Below are positions 38,301 to 54,533 of a DNA stretch of 64,000 nt, piece after piece. Location: the NCBI GenBank assembly GCA_034231615.1, contig CM067309.1:35214780-35278779 (forward strand), in the 5' to 3' direction. Each line of letters starts with the position of its first letter. The first letter of the stretch is position 1. This DNA is from Meghimatium bilineatum. Lineage: Eukaryota > Mollusca > Gastropoda > Stylommatophora > Philomycidae. The notes below the pieces were generated by a model, which ran no database searches, was not told the DNA's origin, and saw nothing but the letters and a program-made list of their open reading frames with translations. The position numbers and the translations under genes were made by a program.

Positions 38301-40959
38301 ATAAAAATATATATTTCTAATGATAAACTACTGGTAGATACATTTAGGAGAAGTGTTGAAAAGATTGAAAAAGAAAATAAAAAAATATATTTCTAATGAT
38401 AAACTACCGGTAGATACATTTATGAAATGTGTTGAAAAGTTTGAAAAAGAAAATTAAAAAATATATTTATAATGATAAACTACTGGTAGATACATTTATG
38501 AGATGTGTTGAAAAGTTTGAAAAAGAAAATAAAAAAATATATTTATAATGATAAACTACCGGTAGATACATTTATGAGATGAGTTGAAAAGATTGAAAAA
38601 GAAAATAAAAAAATATATTTCTAATGATAAACTACCGGTAGATACATTTATGAAATGTGTTGAAAAGTTTGAAAAAGAAAATAAAAAAATATATTTCTAA
38701 TGATAAACTACCTGTAGATACATTTATGAGATGTGTTGAAAAGTTTGAAAATCAACTAAATATATTTATAATGATAAAAACTAGATACATTTATGAAATG
38801 TGTTGAAAAGTTTGAAAAAGAAAATCAAAAAATATATTTCTAATGATAAACTGGATATATTTATGAAATGTGTTGAAAAGTTTGGAAAAGAAAATAAAAA
38901 AATATATTTCTAGTGATAAACTATATACATTTATGAAATGTGTTGAAAAGTTTGAAAAAGAAAATGAAAATATATATTTCTAGTGATAATCTACTGGTAG
39001 ATACATTTATGAGATGTGTTGAACAGTTTGAAAATCAAAAAAATATATTTCTAATGATAAACTAGATACATTTATGAAATGTGTTGAAAAGTTTCAAAAT
39101 CAAAGAAATATTTTTCTAATAATAAACTAGATACATTGCTGAAATGTATTGAAAAGTTTCAAAATCAAAGAAATATTTTTCTAATTATAAATTACATACA
39201 TTTATGAAATATGTTGAAAAGTTTGAACAAGAAAAAAAAAATATATTTATTATGATAAACTACCGGTAGATACATTTATGAGAAGTGTTGAAAAGTTTGA
39301 AAAAGAAAATAAAAAATATATTTCTAATGATAAACTACCGGTAGATACATTTATGAGAAGTGTTGAAAAGTTTGAAAAAGAAAATAAAAAAATATATTTC
39401 TAATGATAAACTTCCGGTAGATACATTTATGAAATGTGTTGAAAAGTTTAAAAAAAAAATAAAAAAATATATTTCTAATGATAAATTACTGGTAGATAAA
39501 TTTATGAGATGTGTTAAAAAGTTTGAAAAAGAAAATAAAAAACTATATTTCTAATGATAAACTACCGGTAGATACATTTATGAGAAGTGTTGAAAAGTTT
39601 GAAAATGAAAAAAATATATTTCTAGTGATAAACTAGATACATTTATGAAATGTGTTGCAAAATTTCAAAAAGAAAATCAAAATATAAATTTCTATTGATA
39701 CACTATATACACTTATGAAATGTGTTGAAAAGTATGAAAATACAAAAAAATATTTCTAATGATAAACTATATACATTTATGAAATGTGTTGAAAAGTTTG
39801 AAAAAGAAAATGAAAAGATATATTTCTAGTGATAATCTACTGGTAGATACATTTATGAGATGTGTTGAAAAGTTTGGAAAAGAAAATAAAAAAATATATT
39901 TCTATTGATACACTATATACACTTATGAAATGTGTTGAAAAATTTGAAAATCAAAAAATATATTTCTAATGATAAACTGGATATATTTATGAAATGTGTT
40001 GAAAAGTTTGGAAAAGGAAATCAAAAAATAAATTTCTATTGATACACTATATACACTTATGAAATGTGTTGAAAAGTTTGAAAATCAAAAAATATATTTC
40101 TAATGATAAACTGGATATATTTATGAAATGTGTTGAAAAGTTTGGAAAAGAAAATCAAAAAAATATATTTCTAGTGATAAACTATATACATTTATGAAAT
40201 GTGTTGAAAAGTTTGATAATCAAAAAATATATTTCTAATGATAAACTGGATATATTTATGAAATGTGTTGAAAAGTTTGGAAAATAAAATCAAAAAATAT
40301 ATTTCTAGTGATAAACTATATACATTTATGAGAAGTGTTGAAAAGTTTGAAAAAGAAAATAAAAAAATATATTTCTAATGATAAACTACCAGTAGATACA
40401 TTTATGAAATGTGTTGAAAAGTTTAAAAAAGAAAATAAAAATATATATTTCTAATGATAAACTACTGGTAGATATATTTATGAGAAGTGTTGAAAAGATT
40501 GAAAAAGAAAATAAAAAAATATATTTCTAATGATAAACTACCGGTAGATACATTTATGAAATGTGTTGAAAAGTTTGAAAAAGAAAATAAAAAAATTTAT
40601 TTATAATGATAAACTACTGGTAGATACATTTATGAGATGTGTTGAAAAGTTTGAAAAAGAAAATAAAAAAATATATTTCTAATGATAAACTACCTGTAGA
40701 TACATTTATGAGATGAGTTGAAAAGATTAAGATTGAAAAAGAAAATAAAAAAATATATTTCTAATGATAAACTACCTGTAGATACATTTATGAGATGTGT
40801 TGAAAAGTTTGAAAATCAACTAAATATATTTATAATGATAAACTGGATATATTTATGAAATGTGTTGAGAAGTTTGGAAAAGAAAATAAAAAAATATATT
40901 TCTAGTGATAATCTACTGGTAGATACATTTATGAGATGTGTTGAACAGTTTGAAAATCA

Positions 40960-42334
40960 AAAAAATATATTTCTAATGATAAACTAGATACATTTATGAA
41001 ATGTGTTGAAAAGTTTCAAAATCAAAGAAATATTTTTCTAATAATAAACTAGATACATTGCTGAAATGTATTGAAAAGTTTCAAAATCAAAGAAATATTT
41101 TTCTAATTATAAATTACATACATTTATGAAATATGTTGAAAAGTTTGAACAAGAAAAAAAAAATATATTTCTTATGATAAACTACCGGTAGATACATTTA
41201 TGAGAAGTGTTGAAAAGTTTGAAAAAGAAAATAAAAAATATATTTCTAATGATAAACTACCGGTAGATACATTTATGAGAAGTGTTAAAAAGTTTGAAAA
41301 AGAAAATAAAAAACTATATTTCTAATGATAAACTACCGGTAGATACATTTATGAGAAGTGTTGAAAAGTTTGAAAATGAAAAAAATATATTTCTAGTGAT
41401 AAACTAGATACATTTATGAAATGTGTTGCAAAATTTCAAAAAGAAAATGAAAAGATATATTTCTAGTGATAATCTACTGGTAGATACATTTATGAGATGT
41501 GTTGAAAAGTATGAAATTTAAAAAAAATATATATCTTATGATAAACTAGATACATTTATGAAATGTGTTGAAAAGTTTGAAAAAGGAAATCAAAAAATAA
41601 ATTTCTATTGATACACTATATACACTAATGAAATGTGTTGAAAAGTTTGGAAAAGAAAATCACAAAAATATATTTCTAGTGATAAACTATATACATTTAT
41701 GAAATGTGTTGAAAAGTTTGAAAAAGAAAATAAAATAATATATTTCTAATGATAAACTACCAGTAGATACATTTATGAAATGTGTTGAAAAGTTTAAAAA
41801 AGAAAATAAAAATATATATTTCTAATGATAAACTACTGGTAGATACATTTAGGAGAAGTGTTTGAAAAGATTGAAAAAGAAAATAAAAAAATATATTTCT
41901 AATGATAAACTACCGGTAGATACATTTATGAAATGTGTTGAAAAGTTTGAAAAAGAAAATTAAAAAATATATTTATAATGATAAACTACTGGTAGATACA
42001 TTTATGAGATGTGTTGAAAAGTTTGAAAAAGAAAATAAAAAAATATATTTCTAATGATAAACTACCGGTAGATACATTTATGAGATGAGTTGAAAAGATT
42101 GAAAAAGAAAAAAATATATTTCTAGTGATAAACTGGATATATTTATGAAATGTGTTGAAAAGATTGGAAAAGAAAATCAAAAAATATATTTCTAGTGATA
42201 AACTATATACAGTTATGAAATGTGTTGAAAAGTTTGAAAAAGAAAATAAAAAAATATATTTCTAATGATAAACTACCAGTAGATACATTTATGAAATGTG
42301 TTGAAAAGTTTGAAAAAGAAAATAAAAAAATATA
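40960..42334 (+). repeat. 1.37-kb block, duplicated at +4,797 bp
   Basis: Recurs at about 45,757-47,131. Both copies share a rare inserted T (GTGTTTGAAAAGATTG near 41,860 and 46,657), a good marker of common descent. One substitution (AAATAATATAT against AAAAAATATAT near 41,735/46,532) separates them locally. Confidence 0.85.
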
Positions 42335-42837
42335 TTTATAATGATAAACTACTGGTAGATACATTTATGAGATGTGTTGAAAAGTTTGAAAAAGAAAATA
42401 AAAAAATATATTTATAATGATAAACTACTGGTAGATACATTTATGAGATGTGTTGAAAAGATTGAAAAAGAAAATAAAAAAATATATTTCTAATGATAAA
42501 CTACCTGTAGATACATTTATGAGATGAGTTGAAAAGATTGAAAAAGAAAATAAAAAAATATATTTCTAATGATAAACTACCTGTAGATACATTTATGAGA
42601 TGTGTTGAAAAGTTTGAAAATCAACTAAATATATTTATAATGATAAAAACTAGATACATTTATGAAATGTGTTGAAAAGTTTGAAAAAGAAAATAAAAAA
42701 ATATATTTCTAGTGATAAACTATATACATTTATTAAATGTGTTGAAAAGTTTGAAAAAGAAAATGAAAATATATATTTCTAGTGATAATCTACTGGTAGA
42801 TAGATACATTTATGAGATGTGTTGAACAGTTTGAAAA

Positions 42838-45490
42838 TCAAAGAAATATTTTTCTAATAATAAACTAGATACATTGCTGAAATGTGTTGAAAAGTTTCAA
42901 AATCAAAGAAATATTTTTCTAATTATAAATTACATACATTTATGAAATATGTTGAAAAGTTTGAACAAGAAAATAAAAATATATTTCTAATGATAAACTA
43001 TATACATTTATGAAATATTTTGAAAAGTTTGAAAAAGAAAATGAAAAGATATATTTCTAGTGATAATCTACCGGTAGATATATTTATGAGATGTGTTGAA
43101 AAGATTGAAAAAGAAAATAAAAAAATATATTTCTAATGATAAACTACCAGTAGATACATTTATGAGAAGTGTTGAAAAGTTTGAAAAAGAAAATAAAAAA
43201 ATATATTTCTAGTGATAATCTACCGGTAGATACATTTATGAGATGTGTTGAAAAGATTGAAAAAGAAAATAAAAAAATATATTTCTTATGCACACTATAT
43301 ACATTTATGAAATGTGTTGAAAAGTTTGATAATCAAAAAATATATTTCTAATGATAAACTGGATATATTTATGAAATGTGTTGAAAAGTTTGGAAAAGAA
43401 AATCAAAAAATATATTTCTAGTGATAAACTATATACATTTATGAGAAGTGTTGAAAAGTTTGAAAAAGAAAATAAAAAAATATATTTCTAATGATAAACT
43501 ACCAGTAGATACATTTATGAAATGTGTTGATAAGTTTGAAAAAGAAAATAAAAAAATATATTTATAATGATAAACTACTGGTAGATACATTTATGAGATG
43601 TGTTGAAAAGTTTGAAAAAGAAAATAAAAAAATATATTTCTAATGATAAACTACCTGTAGATACATTTATGAGATGTGTTGAAAAGTTTGAAAATCAACT
43701 AAATATATTTATAATGATAAAAACTAGATACATTTATGAAATGTGTTGAAAAGTTTGAAAAAGAAAATCTAGAAATATATTTCTAATGATAAACTGGATA
43801 TATTTATGAAATGTGTTGAAAAGTTTGGAAAAGAAAATAAAAAAATATATTTCTAGTGATAAACTATATACATTTATGAAATGTGTTGAAAAGTTTGAAA
43901 AAGAAAATGAAAATATATATTTCTAGTGATAATCTACTGGTAGATTAGATACATTTATGAGATGTGTTGAACAGTTTGAAAATCAAAAAAATATATTTCT
44001 AATGATAAACTAGATACATTTATGAAATGTGTTGAAAAGTTTCAAAATCAAAGAAATATTTTTCTAATAATAAACTAGATACATTGCTGAAATGTGTTGA
44101 AAAGTTTCAAAATCAAAGAAATATTTTTCTAATTATAAATTACATACATTTATGAAATATGTTGAAAAGTTTGAACAAGAAAATAAAAATATATTTCTAA
44201 TGATAAACTATATACATTTATGAAATATTTTGAAAAGTTTGAAAAAGAAAATGAAAAGATATATTTCTAGTGATAATCTACCGGTAGATATATTTATGAG
44301 ATGTGTTGAAAAGATTGAAAAAGAAAATAAAAAAATATATTTCTAATGATAAACTACCAGTAGATACATTTATGAGAAGTGTTGAAAAGTTTGAAAAAGA
44401 AAATAAAAAAATATATTTCTAGTGATAATCTACCGGTAGATACATTTATGAGATGTGTTGAAAAGATTGAAAAAGAAAATAAAAAAATATATTTCTTATG
44501 CACACTATATACATTTATGAAATGTGTTGAAAAGTTTGATAATCAAAAAATATATTTCTAATGATAAACTGGATATATTTATGAAATGTGTTGAAAAGTT
44601 TGGAAAAGAAAATCAAAAAATATATTTCTAGTGATAAACTATATACATTTATGAGAAGTGTTGAAAAGTTTGAAAAAGAAAATAAAAAAATATATTTCTA
44701 ATGATAAACTACCAGTAGATACATTTATGAAATGTGTTGATAAGTTTGAAAAAGAAAATAAAAAAATATATTTATAATGATAAACTACTGGTAGATACAT
44801 TTATGAGATGTGTTGAAAAGTTTGAAAAAGAAAATAAAAAAATATATTTCTAATGATAAACTACCTGTAGATACATTTATGAGATGTGTTGAAAAGTTTG
44901 AAAATCAACTAAATATATTTATAATGATAAAAACTAGATACATTTATGAAATGTGTTGAAAAGTTTGAAAAAGAAAATCTAGAAATATATTTCTAATGAT
45001 AAACTGGATATATTTATGAAATGTGTTGAAAAGTTTGGAAAAGAAAATAAAAAAATATATTTCTAGTGATAAACTATATACATTTATGAAATGTGTTGAA
45101 AAGTTTGAAAAAGAAAATGAAAATATATATTTCTAGTGATAATCTACTGGTAGATTAGATACATTTATGAGATGTGTTGAACAGTTTGAAAATCAAAAAA
45201 ATATATTTCTAATGATAAACTAGATACATTTATGAAATGTGTTGAAAAGTTTCAAAATCAAAGAAATATTTTTCTAATAATAAACTAGATACATTGCTGA
45301 AATGTGTTGAAAAGTTTCAAAATCAAAGAAATATTTTTCTAATTATAAATTACATACATTTATGAAATATGTTGAAAAGTTTGAACAAGAAAATAAAAAT
45401 ATATTTCTAATGATAAACTATATACATTTATGAAATATTTTGAAAAGTTTGAAAAAGAAAATGAAAAGATATATTTCTAGTGATAATCTA
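42838..45490 (+). repeat. 1,210-bp tandem duplication
   Basis: Copies begin at about 42,838 and 44,048, and a partial third follows at about 45,258. The markers at 42,981, 44,191 and 45,401 are spaced exactly 1,210 bp apart, and both full copies share the LCTLY-type variant (TTATGCACACTATATAC) instead of the GCAAACT form in related blocks to the left (18,9xx, 30,8xx, 33,3xx). The third diverges after about 45,490. Confidence 0.88.
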
Positions 45491-48400
45491 CTGGTAGATA
45501 TATTTATGAGATGTGTTGAAAAGATTGAAAAAGAAAATAAAAAAATATATTTCTTATGATAAACTACCAGTAGATACATTTATGAGAAGTGTTGAAAAGT
45601 TTGAAAAAGAAAATAAAAAAATATATTTCTAGTGATAATCTACCGGTAGATATATTTATGAGATGTGTTGAAAAGATTGAAAAAGAAAATAAAAAAATAT
45701 ATTTCTTATGATAAACTATATACATTTATGAAATGTGTTGAAAAGTTTGAAAATCAAAAAAATATATTTCTAATGATAAACTAGATACATTTATGAAATG
45801 TGTTGAAAAGTTTCAAAATCAAAGAAATATTTTTCTAATAATAAACTAGATACATTGCTGAAATGTATTGAAAAGTTTCAAAATCAAAGAAATATTTTTC
45901 TAATTATAAATTACATACATTTATGAAATATGTTGAAAAGTTTGAACAAGAAAAAAAAAATATATTTCTTATGATAAACTACCGGTAGATACATTTATGA
46001 GAAGTGTTGAAAAGTTTGAAAAAGAAAATAAAAAATATATTTCTAATGATAAACTACCGGTAGATACATTTATGAGAAGTGTTAAAAAGTTTGAAAAAGA
46101 AAATAAAAAACTATATTTCTAATGATAAACTACCGGTAGATACATTTATGAGAAGTGTTGAAAAGTTTGAAAATGAAAAAAATATATTTCTAGTGATAAA
46201 CTAGATACATTTATGAAATGTGTTGCAAAATTTCAAAAAGAAAATGAAAAGATATATTTCTAGTGATAATCTACTGGTAGATACATTTATGAGATGTGTT
46301 GAAAAGTATGAAATTTAAAAAAAATATATATCTTATGATAAACTAGATACATTTATGAAATGTGTTGAAAAGTTTGAAAAAGGAAATCAAAAAATAAATT
46401 TCTATTGATACACTATATACACTAATGAAATGTGTTGAAAAGTTTGGAAAAGAAAATCACAAAAATATATTTCTAGTGATAAACTATATACATTTATGAA
46501 ATGTGTTGAAAAGTTTGAAAAAGAAAATAAAAAAATATATTTCTAATGATAAACTACCAGTAGATACATTTATGAAATGTGTTGAAAAGTTTAAAAAAGA
46601 AAATAAAAATATATATTTCTAATGATAAACTACTGGTAGATACATTTAGGAGAAGTGTTTGAAAAGATTGAAAAAGAAAATAAAAAAATATATTTCTAAT
46701 GATAAACTACCGGTAGATACATTTATGAAATGTGTTGAAAAGTTTGAAAAAGAAAATTAAAAAATATATTTATAATGATAAACTACTGGTAGATACATTT
46801 ATGAGATGTGTTGAAAAGTTTGAAAAAGAAAATAAAAAAATATATTTCTAATGATAAACTACCGGTAGATACATTTATGAGATGAGTTGAAAAGATTGAA
46901 AAAGAAAAAAATATATTTCTAGTGATAAACTGGATATATTTATGAAATGTGTTGAAAAGATTGGAAAAGAAAATCAAAAAATATATTTCTAGTGATAAAC
47001 TATATACAGTTATGAAATGTGTTGAAAAGTTTGAAAAAGAAAATAAAAAAATATATTTCTAATGATAAACTACCAGTAGATACATTTATGAAATGTGTTG
47101 AAAAGTTTGAAAAAGAAAATAAAAAAATATATTTCTAATGATAAACTACCTGTAGATACATTTATGAGATGAGTTGAAAAGATTGAAAAAGAAAATAAAA
47201 AAATATATTTCTAATGATAAACTACCTGTAGATACATTTATGAGATGTGTTGAAAAGTTTGAAAATCAACTAAATATATTTATAATGATAAAAACTAGAT
47301 ACATTTATGAAATGTGTTGAAAAGTTTGAAAAAGAAAATAAAAAAATATATTTCTAGTGATAAACTATATACATTTATTAAATGTGTTGAAAAGTTTGAA
47401 AAAGAAAATGAAAATATATATTTCTAGTGATAATCTACTGGTAGATAGATACATTTATGAGATGTGTTGAACAGTTTGAAAATCAAAGAAATATTTTTCT
47501 AATAATAAACTAGATACATTGCTGAAATGTGTTGAAAAGTTTCAAAATCAAAGAAATATTTTTCTAATTATAAATTACATACATTTATGAAATATGTTGA
47601 AAAGTTTGAACAAGAAAATAAAAATATATTTCTAATGATAAACTATATACATTTATGAAATATTTTGAAAAGTTTGAAAAAGAAAATGAAAAGATATATT
47701 TCTAGTGATAATCTACCGGTAGATATATTTATGAGATGTGTTGAAAAGATTGAAAAAGAAAATAAAAAAATATATTTCTAATGATAAACTACCAGTAGAT
47801 ACATTTATGAGAAGTGTTGAAAAGTTTGAAAAAGAAAATAAAAAAATATATTTCTAGTGATAATCTACCGGTAGATACATTTATGAGATGTGTTGAAAAG
47901 ATTGAAAAAGAAAATAAAAAAATATATTTCTTATGCACACTATATACATTTATGAAATGTGTTGAAAAGTTTGATAATCAAAAAATATATTTCTAATGAT
48001 AAACTGGATATATTTATGAAATGTGTTGAAAAGTTTGGAAAAGAAAATAAAAAAATATATTTCTAGTGATAAACTATATACATTTATGAGAAGTGTTGAA
48101 AAGTTTGAAAAAGAAAATAAAAAAATATATTTCTAATGATAAACTACCAGTAGATACATTTATGAAATGTGTTGATAAGTTTGAAAAAGAAAATAAAAAA
48201 ATATATTTATAATGATAAACTACTGGTAGATACATTTATGAGATGTGTTGAAAAGTTTGAAAAAGAAAATAAAAAAATATATTTCTAATGATAAACTACC
48301 TGTAGATACATTTATGAGATGTGTTGAAAAGTTTGAAAATCAACTAAATATATTCATAATGATAAAAACTAGATACATTTATGAAATGTGTTGAAAAGTT

Positions 48401-49789
48401 TGAAAAAGAAAATCTAGAAATATATTTCTAATGATAAACTGGATATATTTATGAAATGTGTTGAAAAGTTTGGAAAAGAAAATAAAAAAATATATTTCTA
48501 GTGATAAACTATATACATTTATGAAATGTGTTGAAAAGTTTGAAAAAGAAAATGAAAATATATATTTCTAGTGATAATCTACTGGTAGATTAGATACATT
48601 TATGAGATGTGTTGAACAGTTTGAAAATCAAAAAAATATATTTCTAATGATAAACTAGATACATTTATGAAATGTGTTGAAAAGTTTCAAAATCAAAGAA
48701 ATATTTTTCTAATAATAAACTAGATACATTGCTGAAATGTGTTGAAAAGTTTCAAAATCAAAGAAATATTTTTCTAATTATAAATTACATACATTTATGA
48801 AATATGTTGAAAAGTTTGAACAAGAAAATAAAAATATATTTATTATGATAAACTACCGGTAGATACATTTATGAGAAGTGTTGAAAAGTTTGAAAAAGAA
48901 AATAAAAAATATATTTCTAATGATAAACTACCGGTAGATACATTTATGAGAAGTGTTGAAAAGTTTGAAAAAGAAAATAAAAAAATATATTTCTAATGAT
49001 AAACTTCCGGTAGATACATTTATGAAATGTGTTGAAAAGTTTAAAAAAAAAATAAAAAAATATATTTCTAATGATAAATTACTGGTAGATAAATTTATGA
49101 GATGTGTTAAAAAGTTTGAAAAAGAAAATAAAAAACTATATTTCTAATGATAAACTACCGGTAGATACATTTATGAGAAGTGTTGAAAAGTTTGAAAATG
49201 AAAAAAATATATTTCTAGTGATAAACTAGATACATTTATGAAATGTGTTGCAAAATTTCAAAAAGAAAATCAAAATATAAATTTCTATTGATACACTATA
49301 TACACTTATGAAATGTGTTGAAAAGTATGAAAATACAAAAAAATATTTCTAATGATAAACTATATACATTTATGAAATGTGTTGAAAAGTTTGAAAAAGA
49401 AAATGAAAAGATATATTTCTAGTGATAATCTACTGGTAGATACATTTATGAGATGTGTTGAAAAGTTTGGAAAAGAAAATAAAAAAATATATTTCTATTG
49501 ATACACTATATACACTTATGAAATGTGTTGAAAAATTTGAAAATCAAAAAATATATTTCTAATGATAAACTGGATATATTTATGAAATGTGTTGAAAAGT
49601 TTGGAAAAGGAAATCAAAAAATAAATTTCTATTGATACACTATATACACTTATGAAATGTGTTGAAAAGTTTGAAAATCAAAAAATATATTTATAATGAT
49701 AAACTGGATATATTTATGAAATGTGTTGAAAAGTTTGGAAAAGAAAATCAAAAAAATATATTTCTAGTGATAAACTATATACATTTATG

Positions 49790-52655
49790 AGAAGTGTTGA
49801 AAAGTTTGAAAAAGAAAATAAAAAAATATATTTCTAATGATAAACTACCGGTAGATACATTTATGAAATGTGTTGAAAAGTTTGAAAAAGAAAATAAAAA
49901 AATTTATTTATAATGATAAACTACTGGTAGATACATTTATGAGATGTGTTGAAAAGTTTGAAAAAGAAAATAAAAAAATATATTTCTAATGATAAACTAC
50001 CTGTAGATACATTTATGAGATGAGTTGAAAAGATTGAAAAAGAAAATAAAAAAATATATTTCTAATGATAAACTACCTGTAGATACATTTATGAGATGTG
50101 TTGAAAAGTTTGAAAATCAACTAAATATATTTATAATGATAAACTGGATATATTTATGAAATATGTTGAAAAGTTTGGAAAAGAAAATAAAAAAATATAT
50201 TTCTAGTGATAATCTACTGGTAGATACATTTATGAGATGTGTTGAACAGTTTGAAAATCAAAAAAATATATTTCTAATGATAAACTAGATACATTTATGA
50301 AATGTGTTGAAAAGTTTCAAAATCAAAGAAATATTTTTCTAATAATAAACTAGATACATTGCTAAAATGTGTTGAAAAGTTTCAAAATCAAAGAAATATT
50401 TTTCTAATTATAAATTACATACATTTATGAGATGTGTTGAAAAGTTTGAAAATGAAAATAATATATTTCTAGTGATATACTAGATACATTTATGAAATGT
50501 GTTGAAAAGTTTGAAAAAGAAAATAAAAAATATATTTCTAATGATAAACTACCGGTAGATACATTTATGAGAAGTGTTGATAAGTTTGAAAAAGAAAATA
50601 AAAAAATATATTTCTAATGATAAACTACTGGTAGATACATTTATGAGAAGTGTTGAAAAGTTTGAAAGAGAAAATAAAAAATATATTTCTTATGATAAAC
50701 TACCGGTATATACATTTATGAGATGTGTTGAAAAGTTTGAAATTCAAAAAATATATTTCTTATGATAAACTGGATATATTTATGACATGTGTTGAAATGT
50801 TTGGAAAAGAAAATAAAAAAATATATTTCTAATGATAAACTAGATACATTTATGAAATGTGTTGAAAAGTTTCAAAATCAACTAAATATATTTGTAATGA
50901 TAAAAACTAGATACATTTATGAAATGTGTGGAAAAATTTTAAAAAGAAAATGAAAAGATATATTTCTAGTGATAATCTACTGGTAGAATTTATGAGATGT
51001 GTTGAAAAGTTTGAAAATGAAAAAAATTTATTTCTTGTGATAAACTAGATACATTTATGAAATGTGCTGAAAAGTTTGAAAAAGAAAATCAAACAATAAA
51101 TTTCTAATGATAAACTACCGGTAGATACATTTATGAGAAGTGTTGAAAAGTTTGAAAAAGAAAATAAAACAAAAAATATTTCTTATGATAAACTACCGGT
51201 AGATACATTTATTAGAAGTGTTGAAAAGTTTGAAAAAGAAAATAAAAAAATATATTTCTAATGATAAACTACCGGTAGATACATTTATGAGAAGTGTTGA
51301 AAAGTTTGAAAAAGAAAATAAAAAAATATATTTCTAATGATAAACTACCGGTAGATACATTTATGAAATGTGTTGAAAAGTTTGAAAAAGAAAATAAAAA
51401 AATTTATTTATAATGATAAACTACTGGTAGATACATTTATGAGATGTGTTGAAAAGTTTGAAAAAGAAAATAAAAAAATATATTTCTAATGATAAACTAC
51501 CTGTAGATACATTTATGAGATGAGTTGAAAAGATTGAAAAAGAAAATAAAAAAATATATTTCTAATGATAAACTACCTGTAGATACATTTATGAGATGTG
51601 TTGAAAAGTTTGAAAATCAACTAAATATATTTATAATGATAAACTGGATATATTTATGAAATGTGTTGAAAAGTTTGGAAAAGAAAATAAAAAAATATAT
51701 TTCTAGTGATAATCTACTGGTAGATACATTTATGAGATGTGTTGAACAGTTTGAAAATCAAAAAAATATATTTCTAATGATAAACTAGATACATTTATGA
51801 AATGTGTTGAAAAGTTTCAAAATCAAAGAAATATTTTTCTAATAATAAACTAGATACATTGCTAAAATGTGTTGAAAAGTTTCAAAATCAAAGAAATATT
51901 TTTCTAATTATAAATTACATACATTTATGAGAAGTGTTGAAAAGTTTGAAAATGAAAATAATATATTTCTAGTGATATACTAGATACATTTATGAAATGT
52001 GTTGAAAAGTTTGAAAAAGAAAATAAAAAATATATTTCTAATGATAAACTACCGGTAGATACATTTATGAGAAGTGTTGATAAGTTTGAAAAAGAAAATA
52101 AAAAAATATATTTCTAATGATAAACTACTGGTAGATACATTTATGAGAAGTGTTGAAAAGTTTGAAAGAGAAAATAAAAAATATATTTCTTATGATAAAC
52201 TACCGGTATATACATTTATGAGATGTGTTGAAAAGTTTGAAATTAAAAAAATATATTTCTTATGATAAACTGGATATATTTATGACATGTGTTGAAATGT
52301 TTGGAAAAGAAAATAAAAAAATATATTTCTAATGATAAACTAGATACATTTATGAAATGTGTTGAAAAGTTTCAAAATCAACTAAATATATTTGTAATGA
52401 TAAAAACTAGATACATTTATGAAATGTGTGGAAAAATTTTAAAAAGAAAATGAAAAGATATATTTCTAGTGATAATCTACTGGTAGAATTTATGAGATGT
52501 GTTGAAAAGTTTGAAAATGAAAAAAATTTATTTCTTGTGATAAACTAGATACATTTATGAAATGTGCTGAAAAGTTTGAAAAAGAAAATCAAACAATAAA
52601 TTTCTAATGATAAACTACCGGTAGATACATTTATGAGAAGTGTTGAAAAGTTTGA
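49790..52655 (+). repeat. 1,500-bp tandem duplication, nearly identical
   Basis: The segment 49,790-51,155 recurs at 51,290-52,655 with an offset of exactly 1,500 bp (checked at 49,801, 49,921, 50,574 and 51,061). I count only a handful of differences, including A/G at 50,163/51,663, T/A at 50,434/51,934 and C/A at 50,746/52,246. This looks like the youngest duplication seen in the array. Confidence 0.88.
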
Positions 52656-54533
52656 AAAAGACAATAAAAAAATATATTTCTAATGATAAACTACCGGTAG
52701 ATACATTTATGAGAAGTGTTGAAAAGTTTGAAAAAGAAAATAAAAAAATATATTTCTAATGATAAACTACCGGTAGATACATTTATGAGAAGTGTTGAAA
52801 AGTTTGAAAAAGACAATAAAAAAATATATTTCTAGTGATAATCTACCGGTAGATATATTTATGAGATGTTTTGAAAAGTTTGAAAAAGAAAATCAAAAAA
52901 TAAATTTCTATTGATACACTATATACACTTATGAAATGTGTTAAAAAGTTTGAAAATCAAAAAATATATTTCTAATGATTAACTGGATATATTTATGAAA
53001 TGTGTTGAAAAGATTGGAAAAGAAAATCAAAAAATATATTTCTAGTGATAAACTATATACATTTATGAAATGTGTTGAAAAGTTTGAAAATGAAAATCAA
53101 AAAATATATTTCTAGTGATACTCTACCGGTAGATACATTTATGAGATGTGTTGAAAAGTTTGAAAAAGAAAATAAAAAAATATATTTCTAATGATAAACT
53201 ACCGGTAGATACATTTATGAGAAGTGTTGAAAAGTTTGAAAAAGAAAATAAAAAATATATTTCTAATGATAAACTACCGGTAGATACATTTATGAAATGT
53301 GTTGAAAAGTTTGAAAAAGAAAATAAAAAAATATATTTCTAATGATAAACTACTGGTAGATACATTTATGAGATGATTTGAAAAGATTGAAAAAGAAAAT
53401 AAAAAAATATATTTTTAATGATAAACTACCTTTAGATACATTTATGAGATGTGTTGAAAAGTTTGAAAATGAAAAAAATATATTTCTAGTGATAAACTAG
53501 ATACATTTATGAAATGTGTTGAAAAGTTTGAAAAAGAAAATAAAAAATATATTTCTAATGATAAACTACCGGTAGATACATTTATGAGAAGTGTTGAAAA
53601 GATTGAAAAATAAAATAAAAAAATATATTTCTAATGATAAACTACCGGTAGATACATTTATGAGAAGTGTTGAAAAGTTTGAAAAAGAAAATAAAAAATA
53701 TATTTCTAATGATAAACTACCGGTAGATACATTTATGAAATGTGTTGAAAAGTTTGAAAAAGAAAATAAAAAAATATATTTCTAATGATAACCTACTGGT
53801 AGATACATTTATGAGATGTGTTGAAAAGTGTGAAAAAGAAAATAAAAAATATATTTCTAATTATAAACTACCGGTAGATACATTTATGAGATGAGTTGAA
53901 AAGATTGAAAAAGAAAATAAAAAAATATATTTTTAATGATAAACTACCTGTAGATACATTTATGAGATGTGTTGAAAAGTTTGAAAATGAAAAAAATATA
54001 TTTCTAGTGATAAACTAGATACATTTATGAAATGTGTTGAAAAGTTTGAAAAAGAAAATAAAAAAATATATTTCTAATGATAACCTACTGGTAGATACAT
54101 TTATGAGATGTGTTGAAAAGTGTGAAAAAGAAAATAAAAAATATATTTCTAATTATAAACTACCGGTAGATACATTTATGAGAAGTGTTGAAAAGTTTGA
54201 AAAAGAAAATAAAAATATATTTCTAATGATAAACTACCGGTAGATACATTTATGAGAAGTGTTGAAAAGTTTGAAAAAGAAAATAAAAAACTATATTTCT
54301 AATGATAAACTACCGGAAGATACATTTATGAGAAGTGTTGAAAAGTATGAAAATGAAAAAAATATATTTCTAGTGATAAACTAGATATATTTATGAAATG
54401 TGTTGAAAAGTGTGAAAATCAAAAAATATATTTCTAATGATAAACTGGATATATTTATGAAATGTGTTGAAAAGTTTGGAAAAGAAAATCAAAAAATATA
54501 TTTCTAGTGATAAACTATATACATTTATGAAAT

